Source of the DNA: Erwinia mallotivora
Lineage (GTDB): Bacteria; Pseudomonadota; Gammaproteobacteria; Enterobacterales; Enterobacteriaceae
Assembly: GCF_000590885.1 (NCBI RefSeq)
Contig: NZ_JFHN01000053.1
Span: forward strand, 62,001 to 126,000
Length of the DNA stretch: 64,000 bases
Reading direction: 5' to 3'
The notes below the pieces were generated by a model. The model was not told the DNA's origin and searched no databases. It saw only the letters and a program-made list of their open reading frames with translations. The first letter of the stretch is position 1. Every line of letters starts with the position of its first letter. Both the position numbers and the translations under genes were made by a program. This document shows positions 22,789 through 32,510 of the stretch, in pieces.

Positions 22789-24789
22789 ATGTCTTCACGT
22801 AGAGAACTGGCTAATGCAATCCGTGCGCTGAGTATGGATGCCGTGCAGAAAGCTAATTCCGGCCATCCCGGTGCCCCTATGGGTATGGCAGATATTGCTG
22901 AGGTATTGTGGCGTGATTTTATGCACCATAACCCGGCAAATCCGGCATGGGCCGATCGCGACCGTTTTGTCCTGTCCAACGGCCACGGCTCAATGCTGCT
23001 GTACAGCCTGCTGCATCTCACCGGCTATGATTTGCCAATGTCTGAGCTGGAAAACTTCCGTCAGTTGCACTCCAAAACCCCCGGTCATCCGGAGTATGGC
23101 TACACCGCAGGCGTGGAAACCACTACCGGTCCTCTGGGGCAGGGGCTGGCAAACGCGGTGGGTATGGCGATTGCAGAACGTACCCTGGCCGCACAGTTTA
23201 ACCGTGAAGGTCACAACATTGTCGATCACCACACCTGGGTATTTATGGGTGATGGCTGTCTGATGGAAGGGATTTCTCATGAGGTCTGTTCCCTTGCCGG
23301 GACGCTGGGCCTTGGCAAGCTGATTGGTTTTTATGACCACAACGGCATCTCGATCGACGGTGAAGTGGAAGGCTGGTTTACCGACGACACCGCCGAACGA
23401 TTTGAGGCCTACCACTGGCATGTCATTCGCGATATCGATGGTCACAATCCCGATGCGGTCAGTAAAGCTATTAAAGAAGCGCAAAGCGTTACCGACAAAC
23501 CCTCATTACTGATTTGTAAAACGACCATCGGTTTCGGTTCTCCAAATAAAGCCGGTAAAGAAGAAGCACACGGTGCAGCACTGGGCGCAGAAGAAGTCGC
23601 GCTTACCCGTAAACAGCTGGGCTGGAATTATCCTCCGTTCGAGATCCCGAAAGAGATTTATGCTCAGTGGGATGGCAAAGAAGCCGGTGCGAAATACGAA
23701 AAGTCATGGAATGAGAAGTTTTCAGCTTATCAGGCGGCGTTCCCGGAGCTGGCGGCAGAATTTACCCGCCGGATGCACGGTACTATGCCCGATGCCTGGC
23801 AGCAGGAGACGCAGAAGTTTATCGCTCATTTGCAGGCCAACCCGCAAAAAATTGCCAGCCGTAAGGCTTCGCAAAACACTCTGGAAGCCTGGGGCAAAAC
23901 CCTGCCAGAGTTGTTGGGAGGCTCTGCCGATCTGGCACCGAGTAATCTGACAATCTGGTCAGGCTCAAAGTCCATTAATGAAGATCATGCCGGGAATTAT
24001 ATCCACTACGGCGTTCGCGAATTCGGCATGACGGCAATCGGCAACGGTATTGCGCTGCATGGTGGTTTTATCCCTTACACCGCCACCTTCCTGATGTTTG
24101 TTGAATACGCCCGAAATGCCGTGCGCATGGCGGCGCTGATGAAAGCGCACCAGATACTGGTCTACACCCATGACTCTATCGGACTGGGGGAAGATGGACC
24201 CACCCATCAGCCTGTTGAGCAGCTCGCCAGCCTGCGCGTAACGCCGAATATGAGCGTATGGCGTCCCTGCGATCAGGTGGAAACCGCAGTGGCATGGCAG
24301 CAGGCAATTGAGCGTCATCATGGTCCGACAGCACTGATCCTCTCCCGCCAGAATCTGGCTCAGCCCGCACGTGACGAACAGCAGTTACAAAATATTGCCC
24401 GGGGCGGCTATGTGCTGAAAGACTCGCAGGGCACGCCCGATGTGATTCTGATTGCCACCGGTTCGGAAGTGGAAATTACGCTGCTTGCGGCGGAAAAACT
24501 GAGCGTCAGTGGTCACCAGGTGCGCGTGGTTTCCATGCCGTCCACCGACCTGTTCGACAAGCAGGAAGTGGCGTACCGCGAATCAGTGTTGCCATCAACG
24601 GTCAGCGCCCGCGTAGCGGTGGAAGCCGGAATCGCAGATTACTGGTTCAAATATGTTGGTCTTAACGGCGCCATTGTTGGTATGACAGGTTTCGGCGAGT
24701 CAGCTCCGGCAGACAAACTGTTTACCGAGTTTGGCTTTACGGTAGAAAACATTGTCAGTCATGCTGAAGCACTGTTGAAACCTCGCTGA
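22789..24789 (+). CDS. tktB: Transketolase B
   Basis: Thiamine-diphosphate enzyme of the pentose-phosphate pathway. 666 residues. ThDP-binding motif GDGCLMEG ... DHNGISIDG in the N-terminal domain, pyrimidine-domain residues around HYGVREFGM and [17 protein letters not shown], and a C-terminal domain from about residue 540. The ATG at 22789 has GGGAG eight bases upstream and gives the family start [12 protein letters not shown]. Probably co-transcribed with talA. Confidence 0.97.
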   Translation: MSSRRELANAIRALSMDAVQKANSGHPGAPMGMADIAEVLWRDFMHHNPANPAWADRDRFVLSNGHGSMLLYSLLHLTGYDLPMSELENFRQLHSKTPGHPEYGYTAGVETTTGPLGQGLANAVGMAIAERTLAAQFNREGHNIVDHHTWVFMGDGCLMEGISHEVCSLAGTLGLGKLIGFYDHNGISIDGEVEGWFTDDTAERFEAYHWHVIRDIDGHNPDAVSKAIKEAQSVTDKPSLLICKTTIGFGSPNKAGKEEAHGAALGAEEVALTRKQLGWNYPPFEIPKEIYAQWDGKEAGAKYEKSWNEKFSAYQAAFPELAAEFTRRMHGTMPDAWQQETQKFIAHLQANPQKIASRKASQNTLEAWGKTLPELLGGSADLAPSNLTIWSGSKSINEDHAGNYIHYGVREFGMTAIGNGIALHGGFIPYTATFLMFVEYARNAVRMAALMKAHQILVYTHDSIGLGEDGPTHQPVEQLASLRVTPNMSVWRPCDQVETAVAWQQAIERHHGPTALILSRQNLAQPARDEQQLQNIARGGYVLKDSQGTPDVILIATGSEVEITLLAAEKLSVSGHQVRVVSMPSTDLFDKQEVAYRESVLPSTVSARVAVEAGIADYWFKYVGLNGAIVGMTGFGESAPADKLFTEFGFTVENIVSHAEALLKPR

Positions 24790-24820
24790 TAAACAGGGGA
24801 TCCGTCCCCGACTGAACGTT

Positions 24821-24862
24821 GCACCTGACGAATGGGCGTCCGCATTCTCAGGTGCATTTTTT
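24821..24862 (+). terminator. Intrinsic terminator of talA-tktB
   Basis: GCACCTGA (24821-24828) pairs with TCAGGTGC (24848-24855), with an inner GAATG/CATTC stem, followed by ATTTTTTT. Confidence 0.85.
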
Positions 24863-24938
24863 TATCTCGCTGACTGGTCTCATTCCACGCCATAAACGAC
24901 AGTTCAACAGTCATCAACCGCTGGCAGATGCGCCAGAA

Positions 24939-25796
24939 TCAAAGTGTACAGGCCATTTCCCGCAGAGAGAGCGGCCAGTCGCCAGGCCAGACATAATGGT
25001 CTTTTAAAATCCGGGCGCTGTACTCAAGACAGATCCTGACGGGCAATCCTGGATAAATTCTGTCTATCTCCGCGATGAGCTGCCGACTGTTCTCCGTTCG
25101 ATGTAATGCTTTGATAAAATCACCAATATACCGGCGGGTGAAACCAATTGCCGAAGGAGAGAGTGAGGATCTGATGGGCGAATGACCGGGGATCACCGTC
25201 TTAGCGCCCAGCGCCTCAAGCCTGTCCAGGCTCGCCATCCATCCTGCTATTCGCTCCGGCGTACGCATGTCGGCCATCCAGACATGCGCATCGGAAAAGA
25301 CCACATCAGAAGCAATCAGAGTGCGGATCGAGGGGATCCATAATGGCGTGACGGTTATGCAGTCACCGCTCATCACACCAACAATTTTAATCTGCTGACC
25401 TTCCAGTAGCAGCGTATCTTCTTCAATCTCTCTGATGGCAAATTTGCGGGTGGCACCGTTTTCTTTCAGCACCTCCCTGCCCCAGTAATCGATTTTAAAA
25501 TCCCAGGCATCACTGACATCAGCAGCGACCTGCTTATATGCGATCACTTCAGCAGCAGGAAAGACAGATTTAATCACTTCCACCCCAAGGAAATGGTCCG
25601 GGTGCAAATGAGTAATGAAGATGCGCGTCAGGTTCCGGCCCGTTTCGATGATTTCCGCCACCAGCCGGTGCGCATTGGCAAGGGTGAACTGTGCGTCAAC
25701 CAGTATGGCTTCATTCTCCCCCAGAATGATCGTTGAACTCACGCCAAAGCCATTGTGGTTATCACTGCTGATAAATACTTTCGTCGTCAGTTGCAT
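24939..25796 (-). CDS. Metallo-beta-lactamase-fold hydrolase
   Basis: 285 residues, cytoplasmic (no signal peptide). The HxHxDH metal motif is at residues 63-68 (THLHPDH), an Asp ligand is in ASDVVF and a later His in VIPGHSP. The usual third-His position reads SGDC, as in some uncharacterised COG0491-type groups, so the metal site may be atypical. The ATG at 25796 has AAGGAA seven bases upstream; a TTG eight codons earlier lacks support. It lies 45 bp after the phenolic acid decarboxylase gene on the same strand and is likely co-transcribed. Substrate unknown. Confidence 0.85.
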   Translation of the reverse strand: MQLTTKVFISSDNHNGFGVSSTIILGENEAILVDAQFTLANAHRLVAEIIETGRNLTRIFITHLHPDHFLGVEVIKSVFPAAEVIAYKQVAADVSDAWDFKIDYWGREVLKENGATRKFAIREIEEDTLLLEGQQIKIVGVMSGDCITVTPLWIPSIRTLIASDVVFSDAHVWMADMRTPERIAGWMASLDRLEALGAKTVIPGHSPIRSSLSPSAIGFTRRYIGDFIKALHRTENSRQLIAEIDRIYPGLPVRICLEYSARILKDHYVWPGDWPLSLREMACTL

Positions 25797-25841
25797 GTAT
25801 ATGTTCCTTATAACAATCAATGCGCATCCCGCTCTTTCCTC

Positions 25842-26345
25842 TTAAAGATTGTCTGGAAAATTCGCGGGCAGCTCGCTGGCTGGACAGTCAATGACCGTCT
25901 CGTTGTCTTTGCCACAGTTGCGGACAAAGGTGATGGTTGCAAATTCATCAATCACTTCAGTGGGATATGCTGGCCCCTGCTCACGATAGCTGGCCATTTC
26001 CGATAAATGGTCATTCTGAAAGCAAACGGTTTTTTGTGGCTCATTCATTACCCAACGAGGGAAAAAAATGGTGCCATGAAATAATTTATCCCCCAGATTG
26101 GCAATCAGGCTGACATCCGTGCCGGTTGGCTCACTCCAGGAAATTTTATAAATATCCTGCGCAACCCGTACGATATAAACATGCTGATTTTTCACCCAGC
26201 GATTACCCACCATACCGCTGTGAATGCGGTAATCCACCGTGTTTTCATTTTTAATATACAGCTCGTAATTCCAGCCGTTGTCATAGGTGTAAACCAGATG
26301 TTTGCCGGTAATACCATCCAGATTCTGTTTATCAAAAGTGTTCAT
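25842..26345 (-). CDS. padC: Phenolic acid decarboxylase
   Basis: Cofactor-free enzyme that decarboxylates p-coumaric, caffeic and ferulic acids to vinylphenols, detoxifying plant hydroxycinnamates. 167 residues, full length. Highly conserved family segments are visible: YTYDNGWNYELYIKN (from residue 19), DYRIHSGMVGNRWVKNQ, ISWSEPTGTDVSL, HGTIFFPRWVM and PTEVIDEFATITF. The ATG at 26345 follows a strong GAGGAG site; an in-frame extension of ten codons would contain that site. Divergent from a LysR gene 99 bp away. Absent from this place in E. coli. Also called padA in some species. Confidence 0.95.
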   Translation of the reverse strand: MNTFDKQNLDGITGKHLVYTYDNGWNYELYIKNENTVDYRIHSGMVGNRWVKNQHVYIVRVAQDIYKISWSEPTGTDVSLIANLGDKLFHGTIFFPRWVMNEPQKTVCFQNDHLSEMASYREQGPAYPTEVIDEFATITFVRNCGKDNETVIDCPASELPANFPDNL

Positions 26346-26444
26346 CTTTTGCTCCTCATCTTTGCAATGAGACAAGGTTAATGCTTCACTTTATGAATAA
26401 AAAACGCTAATTTTCGATAAAATTCATTCAAAAATCAGATTAAA
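26346..26444. promoter_or_regulatory. Divergent padC-LysR promoter region
   Basis: 99-bp AT-rich gap between divergent genes, the usual place for LysR-type control. ATTTT-CGAT-AAAAT at 26410-26423 is a dyad next to the LysR start, and a wider ATGAAT/ATTCAT pair encloses it. Either could be the regulator's site, perhaps responsive to a phenolic acid. Confidence 0.45.
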
Positions 26445-27314
26445 ATGCATAAAACGACGCTTGAACAATGGAGCCTGCTGAGTGAAGTGGTCGCTCAGGG
26501 CAGTTTTGCCAGAGCAGCAGAAGTCACCCATCGCAGTCAGTCGTCCGTCAGTTACAATCTGGCTATTTTGCAGGAAAGGCTGGGCGTAACACTGCTTGAA
26601 CCACAGGGGCGCAGGACAGTGCTGACTCCCGCCGGAGAATTGTTACTGGCACAGGTACGGCCGCTACTGGCAACCTTTCATTCGGTGGAAGCCTGGGCCT
26701 CATCCGTTCGCGAAGGTTTCCGTACCCGCCTTGATTTGCTGGTTGATACTATTTTTCCCCGCAGCATCCTGTTTCCGGTGCTGAGACGTTTCCAGCAAAT
26801 TCATCCCCATACCCAGATTAACCTCAGCGAAGTTCTGGAATCACATGCCAACGACAGCAGTGATGCAGATGTGATGATTGTGACCCGCAGGCAGGATTTG
26901 ACCGGGCGCGGTGAATGGCTGATGAATGTTAATTTCGTCGCTGTTGCACAGCGGGATCATCCCCTGCTTCAGCAAGATGGCCCAATACACGAGGAGTTAC
27001 TTGCGCAGTATCCCCTGATTCGTATCGCCGACAGAAAAGAGATCGCTCATGGCAGCGGTGAATCCTGGTCATTTTCCACGATTGAAGCAGCCATTGAAGC
27101 CGTAATGCATCAGGTGGGATATGGCTGGCTACCAGCAGAACGAATCAGTAGCGAACTGACCTCGGGTCAGCTGAAACGTCTGCCGCTACAGAGTGGCGTG
27201 CTCAGAGCAACACCGCTACATTTGCTGGTCAAAAAAGATCTCATTACGCTCGACCCGCAAATGCTGACGCTGCTGGATCTGTTCAGGGAAGCGGTTAAAG
27301 AGAACGGCGATTAA
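26445..27314 (+). CDS. LysR-family transcriptional regulator
   Basis: 289 residues. N-terminal winged helix-turn-helix (about 4-62; SFARAAEVTHRSQSSVSYNLAILQERLG) and a substrate-binding domain from about residue 90. Divergent from the padC-MBL pair, so it probably activates those genes in response to a hydroxycinnamate or a related compound; this is inferred from arrangement only. The start is the first ATG after the AT-rich gap; the ribosome site is weak. Confidence 0.9.
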   Translation: MHKTTLEQWSLLSEVVAQGSFARAAEVTHRSQSSVSYNLAILQERLGVTLLEPQGRRTVLTPAGELLLAQVRPLLATFHSVEAWASSVREGFRTRLDLLVDTIFPRSILFPVLRRFQQIHPHTQINLSEVLESHANDSSDADVMIVTRRQDLTGRGEWLMNVNFVAVAQRDHPLLQQDGPIHEELLAQYPLIRIADRKEIAHGSGESWSFSTIEAAIEAVMHQVGYGWLPAERISSELTSGQLKRLPLQSGVLRATPLHLLVKKDLITLDPQMLTLLDLFREAVKENGD

Positions 27315-27337
27315 GAATCAGCGGCCCTGGGGTGCAA

Positions 27338-28426
27338 TCAGGGACTCATCTCCACCTCCCCCACCACGGTGCGGGGCTGTGTCAGGCTGGTCCACATTGT
27401 CGGCCAGTCATCGCTACCATGCCAGGCATCACAGGTCTGTTCCTGAGCATATTCTACCAGTACAAATTCACTGCCGGTGTATTGCCAGCGTGACGTTACT
27501 CCGCAATCACCTAATCCCCTGCCTTTACTGAAGGTCACCAGTTGACTGGTATCAGGATCGAAGGCGGCATTGACCAGCTCCATCTGTTTGTAGGTATTGC
27601 CGGGTGGTGCAAAGGGTAGCGTCAGAGTGATCTGCTGTACCACATAAGGTTCACTGCGGGTTACTTCGTAAGCCCTGTCGATAACGTTATATGCCCCCAT
27701 TTCACAGCTCACCAGTAACAAGGCTTTTTTGTCATTCAAGGGAGAAACGCTGACTTCACGCCGCTGGGGATCAAGCGAACACTCATCGGCATTGATCCGC
27801 CATGTACCGAAGTCAATCAGGCCGGTACTTTCACTGCGTGTCAGCGCCAGCGGCGGATTCACAGGTGGAACAATCACTGGCATCGATGGTTCGGGGGGCA
27901 CATCGCTGGCAGCACGGCTGCCCTGTTTTACCCAGGCACTCATTCCGTTCAACCGGCCCTGCACTTCATCCATCAGCAACAGTGAGGCCTTCAGACCATG
28001 CAGCGAGATGGCAGCAGCGGGTCGATACAGCAGCTGGATGTTATCGGCATTCAGAGTCTGAACCAGAAATTCGTCGATGGCGATCGCATGTGCCGTCGTA
28101 AGATGGTGAGGCTGTACCTCCCAGTGTTTGAGATCGGGTTTCAGACGTCGCCCGTCCAGAAGGAGGCTGTCTTTCAAGGCGGCACCGCTCAGCTCATTAG
28201 CATAAGGACTGCCATAATCAATGCGCAGCAAAGGACGGTCATTACTTCCCGCATGACGGGCAATCGTCATCACCAGACCATTATCTGCCGGAAAATTACG
28301 CGCCACACAATAATTAAGGTTATTACAGGTAATTTGCCAGTCAGAAATAATTTTTTGCAGTGGTTGCGCATGTAGCGAAGCTGTAAATAACAACATCGCT
28401 AAAAGGCAGTTCATCCAGTAGCGCAT
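27338..28426 (-). CDS. ypfG: DUF1176 family exported protein YpfG
   Basis: 362 residues with a Sec signal peptide (hydrophobic core about 6-17, predicted cleavage after LHA, residue 20). The start of the mature protein (ISDWQITCNNLNYCVARNF) is the DUF1176 signature. Two further Cys pairs are visible (ADECSLDP, SCEMGAYN; GDCGVTSRW, EQTCDAWHG), consistent with an oxidised periplasmic protein. Function unknown. In E. coli it lies between tktB and nudK, as here apart from the inserted pad cassette. Confidence 0.85.
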   Translation of the reverse strand: MRYWMNCLLAMLLFTASLHAQPLQKIISDWQITCNNLNYCVARNFPADNGLVMTIARHAGSNDRPLLRIDYGSPYANELSGAALKDSLLLDGRRLKPDLKHWEVQPHHLTTAHAIAIDEFLVQTLNADNIQLLYRPAAAISLHGLKASLLLMDEVQGRLNGMSAWVKQGSRAASDVPPEPSMPVIVPPVNPPLALTRSESTGLIDFGTWRINADECSLDPQRREVSVSPLNDKKALLLVSCEMGAYNVIDRAYEVTRSEPYVVQQITLTLPFAPPGNTYKQMELVNAAFDPDTSQLVTFSKGRGLGDCGVTSRWQYTGSEFVLVEYAQEQTCDAWHGSDDWPTMWTSLTQPRTVVGEVEMSP

Positions 28427-29184
28427 TGATCACAGGGTTCCCTGAATAATTAAGAAAAGTAAATATAGCGTAATAGCTGACCTTCAGGAGAAGGTTATTA
28501 TCTGAACCCACGAAAAACGCATATTGATTCACTTAATTAAGAGACACATGCCGCTTTATTATGCAATTGCGTAATGGCTGCATCATGCCGGGAAGGAACT
28601 ATCTGCACAATCAGATTAATCGGACAAACTCTGACGCCTGCTCAGGGTAATCAACGCATACAAGGGTGAGAATATTCTTTTTTATCAGCAAGTAACCTCC
28701 CTTTTTTATTGCCGATGGTGGTACTGAAATGATGATATTCTTGTGATCAGAGTCACTATCTGGAATGCAAAAAAAAGAATCTTACATTATTTATTGCTGA
28801 GGACTGAATAAATACAGATTAACAAAAACTCTCACTTAATAAGTTCCGTTAAAAAAGACCGACGTTTCCAAAGAAAAGTTTTTAATTAATCTATTCCTGT
28901 ATATCACCTGAACCACCCACCGTTGATTTTTAAGCAGACAGGAAAAAATCAATGCGTGCCATAACGGTCTGGAGCCAGCCCACTTATTACGTCGTGCGAT
29001 GAAAGAATCTGTTGAGCGCTGTCTGCTGAATGCGGCTGCACTCCGGGGCCAACGGAGCGATACGCCAGCAATAACGCCATACCGGCAGTTGAACCTGACA
29101 CCTTTCAAACCCCGGGGATGACGGTCAGCCCCCCTGTGAAAATCAGCGCCAGGTCCCGCATGAGCAACGATGGTTTCAGTCTGC
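28427..29184. other. 758-bp intergenic region, ypfG-nudK, no supported gene
   Basis: The left two thirds are AT-rich with homopolymer runs. A 9-bp inverted repeat TTGATTTTT (28923-28931) and AAAAATCAA (28944-28952) lies in it. From about 28950 to 29120 a plus frame stays open (HNGLEPAHLLRRAMKESVER type sequence) but has no start or ribosome site and no family I recognise; it may be a gene remnant. The ypfG promoter must lie near 28430-28550. Confidence 0.4.
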
Positions 29185-29766
29185 TTAAACCAGTTTCAGC
29201 CAGCCTTCGATTAACGCCTGCTGTAACAGCATCACCGTCTTGCCATCTTTGATCCGCCCGCTTTTCACCATCGCCCAGGCCTGAGGAAAAGTGATTTCCA
29301 TCACGTCAATATCCTCATCATCAACGCCTCCACCCGCATTAGCGCGCAGTGAGTCATTGTATTCTGCGGCAAAAAAGTGAATTAACTCGGTTACGCCGCC
29401 GGGTGACATATACATTTCAAACAGCTTTCTTACTTCTCCCACCTGATAGCCGGTCTCTTCAATCGCTTCTTTACGGATGCAGTCTTCAGGCGAGTCATCA
29501 TCAAGAAGTCCGGCACAGGCCTCGATCAACATCCCGCTCTCGTTACCATTTACCCAGGTTGCAATGCGGAACTGGCGTGTAAGAATGACGCTGTTTTTTT
29601 CCCGGTTATATAACAGGATGGTGGCACCGTTACCCCGGTCATAGACTTCACGTTTGTGGCGGAGGGTTGAACCATCGTTGGCAATGAGATCGTAAGTAAA
29701 ATTACGCAGAACGAACCAGTTATCTGACAGGATTTTGTTTTTGATGACTTCAATTTTGGCTGACAT
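29185..29766 (-). CDS. nudK: GDP-mannose pyrophosphatase NudK
   Basis: Nudix hydrolase acting on GDP-mannose in E. coli. 193 residues. The Nudix box begins [12 protein letters not shown] and ends [10 protein letters not shown]: the metal-binding Glu residues are kept, while the position of the first box Glu is Ser and Lys stands for the canonical Arg. Downstream [17 protein letters not shown] and [13 protein letters not shown] blocks are typical of NudK. The ATG at 29766 follows GGAG and gives the family N-terminus; a 12-codon extension does not. Confidence 0.92.
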   Translation of the reverse strand: MSAKIEVIKNKILSDNWFVLRNFTYDLIANDGSTLRHKREVYDRGNGATILLYNREKNSVILTRQFRIATWVNGNESGMLIEACAGLLDDDSPEDCIRKEAIEETGYQVGEVRKLFEMYMSPGGVTELIHFFAAEYNDSLRANAGGGVDDEDIDVMEITFPQAWAMVKSGRIKDGKTVMLLQQALIEGWLKLV

Positions 29767-29935
29767 ACAGGCTCCGTAGCGTTTGCGGGAGCCTGTCATC
29801 ATAGAGCGCGAGCCCCAGGAAAACCAGCCTGCGGCTAACTGAATGCGGTAACAACCCGGCCACCGTATCCGCGCAGACCAACGCTTTCCTTACGCGGGTC
29901 TGCTGCCAGCGCAGCGCGTCCGGCAGCGGGCACTC

Positions 29936-31405
29936 TTATTTCTTAACGTCTTCTTTTACCTGCTGGTGTTCCGTCTGCGCCACCTGATGAACACGCTTGC
30001 GCACGCCAAACCAGCCAAGGATCAGAATCACAGCAATAAGCGGTACGGAAGCAATAGTCCAGGTGCCATTCGGGTAGTCAAACGCCATCAGAACCAGCAC
30101 GCTGGCCAGAAACAGCAGTGTCAGCCAGGATGTGAACGGTGCCCACGGCAATTTGAAACTGACATCTTCAGCACGACCTTCTTTTATCGCTTTACGCAGA
30201 CGCATCTGACAGTCCACGATAAAGGCCCAGGAAGAGATAATCCCCAGAGAAGCCACGTTCAGTACAATTTCGAATACCCGTGATGGCACGATGTAGTTAA
30301 GCCATACACCGATAATATAGACACCGATGGTGACCAGAATCCCCATGTAAGGGACTTGCTGACCGCTCATTTTTGACATGAACTGCGGCGCAGATCCGCC
30401 CATAGACATCGAGCGCAGAATACGCCCCGTGGAATACAAGCCAGAGTTGAGGCTGGACAACGCGGCACTGAGTACCACAATGTTCATAATACTGCCGACA
30501 TAAGGTACACCGAGTTTCGTAAAGAAGGTGACAAATGGGCTCTGACCGGCCTGGTAGGCGTTCCACGGTAACAACAGCACCAGCAACACTACCGATCCAA
30601 CATAAAACAGACCGATGCGCCAGATCACACTGTTGATGGCTTTTGGCAGCATGGTTTTTGGGTCTTTGCACTCACCTGCGGCGGTGCCCACCAGTTCAAT
30701 AGAGGCAAAGGCAAACACCACCCCCTGAACCAGCACCAGTGCGGCCATCAAACCATGAGGGAAAAAGCCGCCATTATCGGAAATAAGATGGAAGCCAGTG
30801 GCATTACCATCCAGCGGCTTACCACTTCCCAGAAATACCACGCCGACAATCAGGAAGACAACGATAGCCAGCACTTTGATTAGCGCAAACCAGAACTCCA
30901 TTTCAGCAAACCACTTCACGCCGATCATGTTCATGGTTCCGACAATGGCCAGCGCACCCAGGGCAAACACCCACTGTGGTACATCGCCAAAAGCTCCCCA
31001 ATAGTGCATATACAGCGCCACTGCGGTGATATCGACAATGCCGGTCATCGCCCAGTTGACAAAGTACATCCAACCGGCCACATAAGAGGCTTTTTCACCA
31101 AGAAACTCACGAGCGTAAGAGACAAAGCTACCACTGGAAGGACGATGTAATACCAGTTCGCCGAGGGCGCGAAGTATAAAGAAAGAGAAGATACCGCAGA
31201 CTAAGTAGACAACAGCCAGTGCAGGACCGGCAATCTGTAAACGGGCACCGGCACCAAGAAAAAGCCCCGTCCCAATCGCCCCACCAATAGCAATCATCTG
31301 CACATGACGATTGTCCATCGCTTTTTGATAGCCGGAATCATGAGAATTTAACCAACGTCTTCTTGCGGCGCGCTTCTCTGCAACCGCCTTTTTATCAGCT
31401 TTCAT
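29936..31405 (-). CDS. ansP: L-asparagine permease
   Basis: Amino acid-polyamine-organocation transporter, 489 residues, about 12 transmembrane helices. The AAT-family motif GGAIGTGLFLGAG is in helix 1 and GELVLHRPSSGSFVSYAREFLG follows helix 2. Sequence follows E. coli AnsP almost throughout (NWAMTGIVDITAVALYMHYWGAFG), which favours asparagine over other amino acids. It occupies the place of aegA-narQ in E. coli. The 169-bp gap to nudK is free of genes. Confidence 0.93.
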   Translation of the reverse strand: MKADKKAVAEKRAARRRWLNSHDSGYQKAMDNRHVQMIAIGGAIGTGLFLGAGARLQIAGPALAVVYLVCGIFSFFILRALGELVLHRPSSGSFVSYAREFLGEKASYVAGWMYFVNWAMTGIVDITAVALYMHYWGAFGDVPQWVFALGALAIVGTMNMIGVKWFAEMEFWFALIKVLAIVVFLIVGVVFLGSGKPLDGNATGFHLISDNGGFFPHGLMAALVLVQGVVFAFASIELVGTAAGECKDPKTMLPKAINSVIWRIGLFYVGSVVLLVLLLPWNAYQAGQSPFVTFFTKLGVPYVGSIMNIVVLSAALSSLNSGLYSTGRILRSMSMGGSAPQFMSKMSGQQVPYMGILVTIGVYIIGVWLNYIVPSRVFEIVLNVASLGIISSWAFIVDCQMRLRKAIKEGRAEDVSFKLPWAPFTSWLTLLFLASVLVLMAFDYPNGTWTIASVPLIAVILILGWFGVRKRVHQVAQTEHQQVKEDVKK

Positions 31406-31719
31406 TTTCTATCCTATTATCCTGTCCACAGTGATACGGCAGCCCATCCCGGGTGTTCTGGTTTACACATGCCAACCAAACGTTTGCGTTACTGCGCAAA
31501 CGTCCGGGCAAGCCACTGCTTCCTGTAGTTATCTTCTTAACGGAAGCAGGTAAATTGCGGCGATGCATCCTAACCGTTCTGTAATGTTGACGCAAAAAAT
31601 CTGGAGCGGAAATCGTGACCTTTTGTAATTTTTGCCAGACAGCGCAAAAAAAAAGGCCGCACCAGGCGGCCATAAGGCAAGGAAGGGTAAATCTGAGCTA
31701 CATGGGAGGGATATCTGAA
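31406..31719. other. ansP upstream region
   Basis: 314 bp without a supported gene. It contains the terminator of the DUF1471 gene (31646-31671) and must contain the ansP promoter; no operator was recognised. Confidence 0.5.
31646..31671 (-). terminator. Intrinsic terminator of the DUF1471 gene
   Basis: GGCCGC and GCGGCC form a perfect stem with a 5-nt loop; nine T residues follow on the minus strand, 48 bp after the stop codon. Confidence 0.88.
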
Positions 31720-31995
31720 TTAACGGTAGATCTGCGCGGTGCCAGTCCATTGACTTGAGTCACCAGGGTTGTCAACGCCAATGATGCGATAGTGGGATGC
31801 CCCCATCTCCTCGGCTTTCTGTCTCAACTTATGGGTGGCATCATCAATGGAGCCACGCACACCGGAAACGGAAACTACCCCTATCTCCTGTAAATCCTGG
31901 CTCTGGCTCTGATCAATCTGGGTTGCAGCAAGTGTGGAAAATGAGGTGGCAGCAACAACGGCAGCAGCGAAAAGTACCGGGAATTTAATGTTCAT
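31720..31995 (-). CDS. DUF1471 (YdgH/BhsA/McbA-like) periplasmic protein
   Basis: 91 residues with a Sec signal peptide (cleavage predicted after LAA, residue 24). The mature part holds one DUF1471 domain: IGVVSVSGVRGSIDDATHKLRQKAEEMGASHYRII. Members are stress-induced periplasmic proteins affecting biofilm and surface properties; the exact paralogue cannot be named. It has its own terminator and the region upstream (31996 onward) should hold its promoter. Confidence 0.88.
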   Translation of the reverse strand: MNIKFPVLFAAAVVAATSFSTLAATQIDQSQSQDLQEIGVVSVSGVRGSIDDATHKLRQKAEEMGASHYRIIGVDNPGDSSQWTGTAQIYR

Positions 31996-32510
31996 AGAAT
32001 CGTCCTCGTTGAGTTCTGTCAGGGGTTGTATCTGATAACGAGGATAATTATGAACAGGCTAATGAAAAACTGCGTTTGTGTGACGTAAATGCGTTAAAGG
32101 ATTGTGATGCAAGTGAAGCGCTCTACCAAGAATCGTCAACTTAAGTTGCTTTTTATTGTAAATGTAACCTGATATGAATATGGAACAGATCGCTGCTGAT
32201 TAATTGCCAACTTATCGGCATATTCAGGTCATTTCAAGCAAACATATTCACTTTTCTGCCGCCCCATTTAACAAAGCAGATACTGGCCGACGCCCCTGAT
32301 AAAGCGCTGGCCAGATACAGAGTAATCAGTACGATAATTTACACTTTCTTCTCAATTTCTCCACGATTATCCGGGGTATGGCAGGTAAAGTGAGTTGATG
32401 TCGAAGCATATTGAATAATCTGAAAAATTTGTTCCGGCAGCGTCTTCAATATTCATATCCGACGCGATGTGCGTCCATTTCCCGATAAATAGCCTGGAGT
32501 TAAAAATTCA
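31996..32510. promoter_or_regulatory. DUF1471-acrD divergent intergenic region
   Basis: 515 bp, AT-rich, no supported gene. It holds the promoter of the DUF1471 gene near its right edge of transcription and, closer to acrD, a BaeR-box-like element at 32354-32371. The acrD leader ends CTGGAGTTAAAAATTCA before the ATG. Confidence 0.5.
32354..32371 (+). promoter_or_regulatory. BaeR-box-like site upstream of acrD
   Basis: AATTTCTCCACGATTATC matches the BaeR box known upstream of E. coli acrD, mdtA and spy (TTTTTCTCCATDATTGGC) at 13 of 18 positions including the central TTTCTCCA. It lies 140 bp before the acrD ATG. BaeSR itself is not in the window. Confidence 0.6.

Noticed and set aside
28836-29108. 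90-codon minus-strand frame in the ypfG-nudK gap
   Set aside because: Composition and start context are not convincing, and no ribosome site or family was seen.
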